From assembly GCA_041738875.1 (NCBI GenBank), contig JBGSOW010000029.1, positions 1 through 17,087 on the forward strand: a DNA stretch of 17,087 nt. The letters are read 5' to 3'. Positions 7,792-13,966 of the stretch are shown piece by piece. Under the pieces are notes generated by a model. The model searched no databases and was not told the origin of the DNA. It saw only the letters and a program-made list of their open reading frames with translations. Position 1 is the stretch's first letter. Each line of letters begins with the position of its first letter. Both the position numbers and the translations under genes were made by a program. The stretch comes from JBGSOW01 sp041738875. Lineage in GTDB: Bacteria > Patescibacteriota > Dojkabacteria > CALFHW01.

Positions 7792-10084
7792 GCAAAAAAC
7801 TCAATTAAAAAATATTTTATTCTACGGCCCATATGCTGACGAATACTCGCTGGCAAGAGTGAACCGCGGTTTAGCATCCGCACTACACAAGTTACTTCCT
7901 GAAGTAAATGTAAAAGTTGGTTCAGATATTGCAAAAATTGCTAGGTACGCAAATTCGGAAGATTTTAAAAGAAATCCGGTTCTAAGAGAGATCGAAGAAA
8001 AAAATATTGAAGACACAGAATGGGATTTAGTTATCTATAATAATTTCCCAAAAGATCACTCTGCTCTGCACGATTTAGCAGACTTGCCGGGAAAAATTAA
8101 CTGCGCTTACCTCGCTTGGGAGGAAAGTAGGTTTCCAAAGTATTGGGTTGATGAGTATAACGCGCATCTTAATTTTGTCATCGCTGCAAGTGAACATACG
8201 AAATGGGTGTTAACAAGGTCAGGAGTTGAATTGCCAATAATTGTGGTTGCGAATGCAATTGAGGAAAGGCATCATGAGGTTGCAAATTCAAACGCTTTGC
8301 AAGAAAAGGTTAGAAATGACGCAAAAAATTTACTAAAAACCAAAAAAAGAGTTAAATTTTTTGCGAACAACAGTGGACTTGCGCGCAAAGGTCCTGCCGA
8401 ACTGATAAGAGCTTTCGATGAAGCATTTAGTGCGCGTGACGATATTGCTCTAATCATAAAAACGTTCCCTAGTAATAACAACGAAATCCCAGGTCTTCTA
8501 AATGTTAGAACTGAAAACTCACCCGAGATCGAGCTAATCAACGAAAGCGATATTTCAGAAGATAAATTGATTGGTCTGTATTTGAATTCTGACGCATATA
8601 TTTCACCAAGCAAAGCTGAGGGCTTTAATCTACCCGTTTTAGAGGGGATGAGGCTTGGAATTCCTGTGGTTGCAACAGCTTGGAGTGGGCAAATGGATTT
8701 TGCGAATGACGAAAACGCGCGCCTGCTTGACTTTGAACTAGTGCCAGCAACAAGCCACCTGGACAATCCCGGAAGCTACTGGGCACAACCCAAGGTGCCT
8801 GATCTTGTTTCTGCGCTTCGCGAGATTTACGAAGCAAAGGTAGAAGGCAAAGAAAATACGCAACTAAAAAAAAGAATTGATAATGCTCGCGCAACCGCGG
8901 AATCCTATACTTGGGAAAATAGCGCGAAAGAATTAATTGATATTCTCTCTTCAACTATTTCGCTTGCAAAAATAAAAACTCTCAATCTTGCAGTTATATC
9001 AACTTATAACAGCGTCTGTGGTATTGCAGAGTATTCGAGGTACCAGTACGAAAAGCTTGAAAATAGTTTTAATAAAATTCATTTTATCGCCAACAAAGAT
9101 GCAATTGGCAGAATTAAACCTGATACTGACAACACCGTAAGGCTCTGGGAATACGGTGAAATTGATTTCTCCTCTACTATTTCCTGGCTCAAGGATAATG
9201 CTGACAACCTAGACGTTGTGCACATCCAGTATAGCGAGGGGTTTTATACTTTAGATGCTTTGAGACAACTAATAGCTGGAATTAGCGAGCTTAGACTACC
9301 ATGCATTTTGACACCTCACGCTGTGCAAGAAAAAGGTGTGGATCTTTTATTTATAAAAGACGCACTTGAACTGTGCTCGCAAATTCACGTTTTAAATGAG
9401 AAAGATGTGGCTTATCTAAAGCAAAAAGGTCTAAAAAACGTAGTACATTTCCCACACGGCAATACTACTTTCAACCAACAGAGTAAAAAACGTCTAAAGG
9501 CAAGATTAGGCTTGGACGAAAATACCCCTATTATCGCAACTCACGGATTTATGGTTGAAAAAAAGGGCATTTTGGAGACACTACAGGCTGTAAAATTACT
9601 CAAAGCGCAGTTCCCAGAATTAAAATACTTAGCAATTAACGCAATTAATCCAAACAACCTCACCTCTGTTTCTATGGCAGAGATATTTTCCAAGACAAGT
9701 AAGTCTCTAGGTCTAGAGGATAGCGTAATCCATATTAGTGATTTTCTAGATAGAGAAGAGATAATCACGCTTTTACAAGTATCCGACATAAATATCTTCC
9801 CATATCCTCAAGCTGGACAGTCCGCAAGTGGAACTATAAGGCTCGCACTTGCAGCTGGCAGACCAATAGTTGTCACTGGATCTGCTCAACTGCAAGATGC
9901 AAATGGTTTTGGTTACATTATTCCAGACAATACGCCTGAGAAAATCGCAGAAGCAGCAACTGAGCTACTTGAAAATAGCACTATCTACACACAGTATCAG
10001 ATGCGAGCCCATAAAGCTGCCAAAGATAACACTTGGGACAAATTGGCGCTAGTTTACTCAAATCTCATATCTCAGGTCATATAG
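7754..10084 (+). CDS. Tandem GT4 glycosyltransferase (two GT-B units in one chain)
   Basis: Up to 776 residues holding two complete GT4-like units. Unit 1 (about 20-390) has LFYGPYADEYSLARVNRGL, the acceptor-side WEESRFPKYW, the donor-side strand FFANNSGLARKGPAELI, and an intact EX7E, EGFNLPVLE, near residue 289. Unit 2 (about 410-776) has AVISTYNSVCGIAEYSR, the HIQYSEGF and TPHAVQEKG segments, GFMVEKKGILETL, and a degenerate donor motif (QSASGTIRL near residue 688) where the first Glu of EX7E is Gln. Unit 2 may therefore have altered chemistry or be structural. The start is uncertain: TTG at 7754 or TTG at 7772, both overlapping the upstream gene; no in-frame ATG lies nearby. It likely makes two linkages of one glycan. 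The 3' end overlaps the convergent radC by 13 bp. Confidence 0.9.
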   Translation: MKNSRKLKNQANKQKTQLKNILFYGPYADEYSLARVNRGLASALHKLLPEVNVKVGSDIAKIARYANSEDFKRNPVLREIEEKNIEDTEWDLVIYNNFPKDHSALHDLADLPGKINCAYLAWEESRFPKYWVDEYNAHLNFVIAASEHTKWVLTRSGVELPIIVVANAIEERHHEVANSNALQEKVRNDAKNLLKTKKRVKFFANNSGLARKGPAELIRAFDEAFSARDDIALIIKTFPSNNNEIPGLLNVRTENSPEIELINESDISEDKLIGLYLNSDAYISPSKAEGFNLPVLEGMRLGIPVVATAWSGQMDFANDENARLLDFELVPATSHLDNPGSYWAQPKVPDLVSALREIYEAKVEGKENTQLKKRIDNARATAESYTWENSAKELIDILSSTISLAKIKTLNLAVISTYNSVCGIAEYSRYQYEKLENSFNKIHFIANKDAIGRIKPDTDNTVRLWEYGEIDFSSTISWLKDNADNLDVVHIQYSEGFYTLDALRQLIAGISELRLPCILTPHAVQEKGVDLLFIKDALELCSQIHVLNEKDVAYLKQKGLKNVVHFPHGNTTFNQQSKKRLKARLGLDENTPIIATHGFMVEKKGILETLQAVKLLKAQFPELKYLAINAINPNNLTSVSMAEIFSKTSKSLGLEDSVIHISDFLDREEIITLLQVSDINIFPYPQAGQSASGTIRLALAAGRPIVVTGSAQLQDANGFGYIIPDNTPEKIAEAATELLENSTIYTQYQMRAHKAAKDNTWDKLALVYSNLISQVI

Positions 10085-10746
10085 CCTTCCAGGAAAAAGC
10101 TTACACTCCCTGATTTTGCGATGATCACATGATCCACCATTTTGATATCTAAAGTGTCGCAAGCCTCTAGTACCTTGGCAGTGAAAGTGACATCCTGTTT
10201 CGATGGTGTTGGGTCACCCGAAGGGTGGTTGTGAATCAGAACCAGATTTGGCGTGTTTAATCTCACAGACGGCATCACTACTTCTTTAGCAGGGCAAGCA
10301 ACTAAATTTATACTGCCAACTGCTAGAATCTCTTCTGCAACAATATTCAATCTTGAATCAAGATACACTCCCTTTAAGTATTCTTTCTCAAATAAAGCCA
10401 TATTCTTTGCAAATGCGAATATCTTCTCTGGCGTGTTTAAAAATACATTTTTGGGATCAGTACCATAGACCCTTTTCCCCAATTCCAGAGCTGCAATTAT
10501 CTGCAACGCTTTATTGCGAGGAAGCCCGTATTTTTCAACAGCACAATCCAGTTCTCTCAAACTAGAAAGTAACCCAAGACCATAATCTTCGTCCAACCTT
10601 TTTGCAATCGAAAAAACACTTTCTGATCTAGTCCCAAATTGCAATAAAACCGCAAGAAGCTCAGAGTTATTCAAAGCCTCAGCACCCAGCTCAATCAGTT
10701 TCTCACGTGGATTATTTGTGAAATTTTTATTTTGTGTTCTTAGCAA
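10072..10746 (-). CDS. radC: RadC-family JAMM protein
   Basis: 224 residues, the normal RadC length. An N-terminal helix-hairpin-helix-like region (PREKLIELGAEALNNSELLAVLL, about 13-35) leads into the JAMM metal-binding domain. That domain carries the signature HNHPSGDPTPSKQD, with His172, His174 and Asp185 as zinc ligands and Ser182 in the conserved position, and ends with VDHVIIAKSGSVSF. RadC is widespread; its originally proposed repair role is doubtful and its molecular activity is not settled. The start is TTG at 10746: the in-frame codon immediately upstream is TGA, and the overlapping ATG at 10750 is out of frame and hits a stop after seven codons. A weak stem-loop with a T-run lies just upstream, separating it from the JAB-like gene. 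Confidence 0.93.
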   Translation of the reverse strand: MLRTQNKNFTNNPREKLIELGAEALNNSELLAVLLQFGTRSESVFSIAKRLDEDYGLGLLSSLRELDCAVEKYGLPRNKALQIIAALELGKRVYGTDPKNVFLNTPEKIFAFAKNMALFEKEYLKGVYLDSRLNIVAEEILAVGSINLVACPAKEVVMPSVRLNTPNLVLIHNHPSGDPTPSKQDVTFTAKVLEACDTLDIKMVDHVIIAKSGSVSFFLEGYMT

Positions 10747-10760
10747 TCATAGAGTTTCTT

Positions 10761-10787
10761 AAAAAATTATCTAGACTAGCTAGATAA
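10761..10787 (-). terminator. Candidate rho-independent terminator after the JAB-like gene
   Basis: Read on the minus strand, an 8-bp perfect stem (TTATCTAG paired with CTAGATAA, 5-nt loop) is followed directly by six Ts. It lies about 40 nt past the stop of the 10829-11530 gene. The stem has only two G-C pairs, so it would be weak. It also sits just before radC and could instead act in its leader or promoter. Confidence 0.35.
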
Positions 10788-10797
10788 TAAAAAAAAG

Positions 10798-10807
10798 TTC
10801 TTAAGAA
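10798..10807. repeat. TTCTTAAGAA palindrome (copy 1)
   Basis: A perfect 10-bp palindrome between radC and the JAB-like gene. An identical copy lies at 11496-11505 inside the 5' end of the JAB-like gene, and a partial copy (TTTCTTAA) is at 10755-10762. Possible operator half-set or coincidence. Confidence 0.25.
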
Positions 10808-10828
10808 ATCATTAAGAATTAGTCGAAT

Positions 10829-11530
10829 TCAAGAAATCCGTAAAAGACTCTGTCCAAAATGGCCGCGGTAAAAAACCAGCCCCCATCTCGACATATTTTG
10901 ACGTATTGTGTCGTCTAGATATTCTTCGCCGGCAAAAGCCTTTTCGCTTATTTTATACAACAATTCCTCACCAACCTCACCTACCCTAGAAATTACATTA
11001 TCTGTTTTGCCGACAAGCCAAAAACTATCGGTAATAAGGCCGGAAATAATAGCGTCACTTGATAGTAAGCTCCTAATATCAGTATCCGAAAAAAAACTAT
11101 ATGTCACTTGTCCGGCCATATTCACATGCCTTGGGTGGGTATGAATATTAAAAAGAAAGCCGAGTTGAGTTTTTTTCGGCAATTTCTCAGGTTTCACCAC
11201 GTCTTTATCAACGACTCTCCCGTCAATTTCCACTAATTTATTGTAAACCTTGCGCCCTTGATCTGGAACAAACCTAACTTGAATTGAATGTTTCGCACTA
11301 ACACTATTGGTCGTGCCACGATATGGTTGCGTCATATATGTATCACCATCGGCAAAAAACATCGATGTCTCGTACTCATGGTTGTCTTGGTTAGTCAGTA
11401 AATATAATTTTCTAATACTATCCCAAGCACTCCCACTCATCTGAATATTCGTGGGCCAACCTGATTTGGGTGGGAACCTTTTTGCTTCACGCCATTTCTT
11501 AAGAAAAAAGTAAAATTCCGAATAATTCAT
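10829..11530 (-). CDS. JAB/JAMM-like metalloprotease-type protein, uncharacterised
   Basis: 233 residues. The centre has a JAMM-type pattern: a candidate upstream Glu in YETSMFF (Glu54), then the strand FLFNIHTHP (His130, His132), and SDTD (Ser148, Asp151) followed by a helix and GLITDSFWLVGK, as in JAB domains. The spacing between HTH and SxxD is 15 residues, longer than the usual 7-10, so the loop is enlarged. JAMM enzymes are zinc hydrolases that cleave isopeptide or small-substrate bonds; no ubiquitin-like protein, E1 or E2 is encoded nearby. A basic, aromatic N-terminus (1-25) precedes the domain; no signal peptide or membrane helix is seen. It lies between an oxidoreductase (25 bp gap) and radC on the same strand. 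The family call rests on eye-matched motif order and not on a search. Confidence 0.75.
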   Translation of the reverse strand: MNYSEFYFFLKKWREAKRFPPKSGWPTNIQMSGSAWDSIRKLYLLTNQDNHEYETSMFFADGDTYMTQPYRGTTNSVSAKHSIQVRFVPDQGRKVYNKLVEIDGRVVDKDVVKPEKLPKKTQLGFLFNIHTHPRHVNMAGQVTYSFFSDTDIRSLLSSDAIISGLITDSFWLVGKTDNVISRVGEVGEELLYKISEKAFAGEEYLDDTIRQNMSRWGLVFYRGHFGQSLLRIS

Positions 11531-11535
11531 AATCT

Positions 11536-11541
11536 ATTCTA
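11536..11541 (-). promoter_or_regulatory. -10-like TAGAAT, 5 nt before the JAB-like gene
   Basis: On the minus strand TAGAAT is followed by AGATT and then ATG, the same hexamer and spacing as before 7411. This suggests leaderless initiation and an independent start for this gene despite the 25-bp gap from the oxidoreductase. Confidence 0.4.
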
Positions 11542-11555
11542 GCAAGTGCTTATAG

Positions 11556-12260
11556 TTAGTAAAATTTCTCAGTATAAATATTTGTAGTATTTATGCCTCT
11601 TTCAATTAATAATTTATACGCGTCCCCAAGCATCGGCCCTGCGCCGCAGATGTAAAAATCTGCATTTGTTATATTTTCCATACTTTCCCATTCTAATTCT
11701 AATTTTTTGGTGACATAGCCGTGAAATTCGGTAATTTCACCTTCAGGCCTGGATATGCATATTTCATAAGTAAAACTTGGATTTTCAGCAACTATTTCGT
11801 CTAATTCCGCCTTTAAAAAAGTTTCATTATTGTATCTAACACCCCAAAACAGCTTAACCTGCCTACCCTGCAAGTTTGAGCGCACCATTGGTAAAAAAGG
11901 CGCAATCCCAGTACCAGTTGCCAGGAAAATTACCGGTGCATCTACGGTCTTCTCCTTATACACAAATTCACCAAGGGATCCCAAAAAAGTTACTTCAGTT
12001 CCTAATTCAGCAGATATGAAAAATTCTGAAGCTACACCTCCTGGAGAAACATCAATGAGTAACTCCAGCTCCCGCTTTTCAGCATCAAAACCAACCACAG
12101 AATACGACCTTCTTATATTTGTTGCGAATTTTATGTTTATAAATTGCCCTGGGATAAACGCAAAATCGCCCTGAACACTTAGCCAAATCCTTCTAAATCG
12201 GCCCGCGAAAATTTCAAGTCTGCATATTCTAGAATTATAAATCCCAATCCTGTTTACCAA
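11556..12260 (-). CDS. FAD/NAD(P)-binding oxidoreductase (ferredoxin reductase-like)
   Basis: 234 residues with the two-domain ferredoxin-NADP reductase fold. The FAD domain shows FIPGQFINI (about 35-43) and the RRSYSVV flavin motif. The NAD(P) domain shows ATGTGIAPFLPMV, LFWGVRY, and YICGAGPMLGDAYKLL. It ends in an aromatic residue (TEKFY), as in FNR-type enzymes. No CX4CX2C ferredoxin domain is present, so it needs a separate electron partner, none of which is encoded here. Candidates include a flavodoxin/ferredoxin reductase or the reductase part of a small electron chain. The start is TTG at 12260; an in-frame TAG lies four codons upstream and no ATG fits. It shares a 25-bp divergent gap with the DUF1232 gene. 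Confidence 0.88.
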   Translation of the reverse strand: MVNRIGIYNSRICRLEIFAGRFRRIWLSVQGDFAFIPGQFINIKFATNIRRSYSVVGFDAEKRELELLIDVSPGGVASEFFISAELGTEVTFLGSLGEFVYKEKTVDAPVIFLATGTGIAPFLPMVRSNLQGRQVKLFWGVRYNNETFLKAELDEIVAENPSFTYEICISRPEGEITEFHGYVTKKLELEWESMENITNADFYICGAGPMLGDAYKLLIERGINTTNIYTEKFY

Positions 12261-12273
12261 CTTTTTTATTTGC

Positions 12274-12279
12274 TAATAT
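12274..12279 (+). promoter_or_regulatory. -10-like TAATAT, 6 nt before the DUF1232 gene
   Basis: TAATAT ends 6 nt before the ATG at 12286, in the 25-bp divergent gap shared with the oxidoreductase. No Shine-Dalgarno sequence is present. The AT-rich context makes chance occurrence possible. Confidence 0.3.
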
Positions 12280-12285
12280 ATAAAT

Positions 12286-12486
12286 ATGTCCAATTTATTA
12301 AAGTTCATTTTAGCAGTACTTTACGTCATTAGCCCTATTGATCTGGTGCCTGAAATGTTTTTCGGTCCTATCGGTCTAATCGACGATTTTGCAGTACTGA
12401 TCGCTTTAATAGTCTTCTACGGTATAAAATTTATTACTAAAGATAATAGCAGTGCCAAAGTAAAAAAAACGAAATTCCTTATTTAA
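12286..12486 (+). CDS. DUF1232 (YkvA-like) small membrane protein
   Basis: 66 residues, complete. The DUF1232 signature is clear: LYVISPIDLVPEMFFGPIGLIDD, here read as YVISPIDLVPE (residues 13-23) then GLIDDFAVLIAL (29-40). A hydrophobic segment follows and a basic tail (KVKKTKF). The family consists of short membrane-associated proteins of unknown function; one YkvA-type relative contributes to manganese or cation phenotypes in some bacteria, but no role can be assigned here. It is flanked by genes on the opposite strand on both sides and overlaps the convergent formyltransferase gene by 8 bp. Confidence 0.85.
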   Translation: MSNLLKFILAVLYVISPIDLVPEMFFGPIGLIDDFAVLIALIVFYGIKFITKDNSSAKVKKTKFLI

Positions 12487-13909
12487 TCCCATAAATTTCA
12501 CTTACTACACCTCTGGGTCTGATTTTTTCTTTAATCATGGCATAATCTAACACCCTAATTCCTTCTGACAAAGCCTGCTCCTCCTTCATTCCTGCAATTG
12601 AAATTGAAACTAAAACTATCTCGTAGAAATTCTCTTGAGAATTTCTACTCATTTCAGGCCCACCAAGTTTTAATTCTGGAATTATATCTAAATTCAATTC
12701 GTAATAAAAAAGGTTTTCCCCAAATTCCTCGTCGTAGATACTATTTATCTTTTTTAACTCCGATTTCTCAATTAATTCAAGACTTAACTCCTCAAATAAT
12801 TCTCTTCTACCTGCGTCTTCAACTGTTTCACCTTTTACTCGGTGCCCGCCAGGCAAGACAAAGTACTCCTCTTGATTAATTTTCTTTCTTCTTATCATCA
12901 CAAAAGTGCCCTTACTTTTCACAAGCACTCTCACGTTGTCGTTTGTATCTTCGACAAGATATAAATAATTTGCTCCGCTGTTTCTCTTGCTCCCAGCAAG
13001 TTGTATATCGACTAATTCTATATTGTGGCCTGGAAGTTTCAGAATAAGTTTATTATTTATTTCTTCCAATTTGCCAACTGACCTTGAAGTAGGGTTAGAA
13101 CTATGAATTCTCGCTTTAAATATTTTGAGAACATGCTGCTTATTTTTATATTCGATGCTAATCCAAGCACCACGACTTGCCGAAAAAGCACGTATTCTGT
13201 TTACTGCTAAACCCGCGTCAGCACTTGGCTTTATTTCAGCATTTTCATGGGTCATTTCTGCAGCGTAACAATAGCTAAGGACCCTAGCAAACTTTTCACC
13301 TAAAGTCTCCTGGTCGATTAAATTAATTTCACCATTTATCCATTTTGGTATTGACTCAAGAAGAAGCATTGCCCCGATATCTGCAAGTTTCACCCGCACA
13401 CTCACCGCATCATCTTCTGAAGTTAACTCAATTTCTTTCTCAACAAGAACTTCGCCGTCATCTAGACCCGGTGTCATTTTTAGAATCGAAACTCCTGTTT
13501 TAGTTTTACCATCTAAAAGCGCTTTCTCAATTGGAATTGCACCTCTATACTCCGGCAAAAGTGAGCCGTGTATATTTAAACAACCAAATTTCGGGAAATT
13601 AATCATATTTTCAGGGATAATCTGTCCGTACGCCGCCACAATAATAATATCTGGATTTGTCCCTGCTAAAATTTCGTTCGCTTCTTTTCTCAATTTCTCT
13701 GGCTGAAAAATTTTCAATTCTTCTATTTCCCTCTCAGGCAGACTACTGACAAACTCTTTCACCGGGCTTTGTTTCAATTCTCTCTTCCTGCCAAATGGCG
13801 CGTCTGGCTGTGTTACAACCCCTATAACTTGGATATCTTTGTTCCTTATTAAATTTTTCAAAGCTGGTATTGCAAACTCCGCAGTACCGAAAAAAAGTAC
13901 TTTAAGCAT
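12479..13909 (-). CDS. fmt: Methionyl-tRNA formyltransferase fused to a C-terminal Nudix domain
   Basis: 476 residues against about 310-315 for normal Fmt. Residues 1-312 are a full Fmt, which formylates Met-tRNAi using 10-formyl-tetrahydrofolate. It begins LFFGTAEFAIPAL, has VVTQPDAPFGRK, and has the catalytic triad Asn112 and His114 in LNIHGSLLPEYRG and Asp150 in GLDDGE. The C-terminal tRNA-binding OB-like domain has NRIRAFSASRGAW (237-249) and ends QLAGSKRNSGANYL. Residues about 325-476 are a Nudix hydrolase domain with box G355-x5-E361-x7-R369-E370-L-x-E373-E374. The box is complete except that the late Gly is Ser. Nudix enzymes cleave nucleoside diphosphates linked to another group. The frame is continuous, so this is a real fusion in the sequence as given. 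It overlaps the DUF1232 gene by 8 bp and is divergent from ileS. Confidence 0.93.
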   Translation of the reverse strand: MLKVLFFGTAEFAIPALKNLIRNKDIQVIGVVTQPDAPFGRKRELKQSPVKEFVSSLPEREIEELKIFQPEKLRKEANEILAGTNPDIIIVAAYGQIIPENMINFPKFGCLNIHGSLLPEYRGAIPIEKALLDGKTKTGVSILKMTPGLDDGEVLVEKEIELTSEDDAVSVRVKLADIGAMLLLESIPKWINGEINLIDQETLGEKFARVLSYCYAAEMTHENAEIKPSADAGLAVNRIRAFSASRGAWISIEYKNKQHVLKIFKARIHSSNPTSRSVGKLEEINNKLILKLPGHNIELVDIQLAGSKRNSGANYLYLVEDTNDNVRVLVKSKGTFVMIRRKKINQEEYFVLPGGHRVKGETVEDAGRRELFEELSLELIEKSELKKINSIYDEEFGENLFYYELNLDIIPELKLGGPEMSRNSQENFYEIVLVSISIAGMKEEQALSEGIRVLDYAMIKEKIRPRGVVSEIYGIK

Positions 13910-13915
13910 AAGCTA

Positions 13916-13921
13916 ATAATA
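13916..13921 (-). promoter_or_regulatory. -10-like TATTAT, 6 nt before fmt
   Basis: On the minus strand TATTAT (preceded by TG at one base distance) is followed by TAGCTT and the ATG. The 6-nt spacing would give a leaderless fmt transcript. It lies in the 57-bp divergent region with ileS. Confidence 0.4.
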
Positions 13922-13928
13922 CACCAAC

Positions 13929-13937
13929 TGCTATAAT
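13929..13937 (+). promoter_or_regulatory. Extended -10 promoter for ileS
   Basis: TGCTATAAT is a perfect extended -10 element (TGn plus consensus TATAAT). Initiation about 7 nt downstream would give a leader of about 23 nt before the ATG at 13967. The leader has no Shine-Dalgarno sequence and is too short for a T-box riboswitch. This is the strongest single promoter match seen in the window. Confidence 0.5.
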
Positions 13938-13966
13938 TCAAAATAGATACTTTTTAACTAAAAAAT

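Noticed and set aside
8272..8954. Long minus-strand open frames (164 and 109 codons) within the tandem glycosyltransferase
   Set aside because: Antisense shadows of a well-supported coding region; low-complexity Ser/Leu/Arg composition typical of antisense translation.
10748..10750. ATG as an alternative radC start
   Set aside because: It is out of frame with RadC and reaches a stop after seven codons; the in-frame TTG at 10744-10746 is the only start that fits.
11830..12174. A 114-codon plus-strand frame antisense to the oxidoreductase
   Set aside because: The minus strand encodes clear FAD and NAD(P) motifs over the same bases; the plus frame has none.
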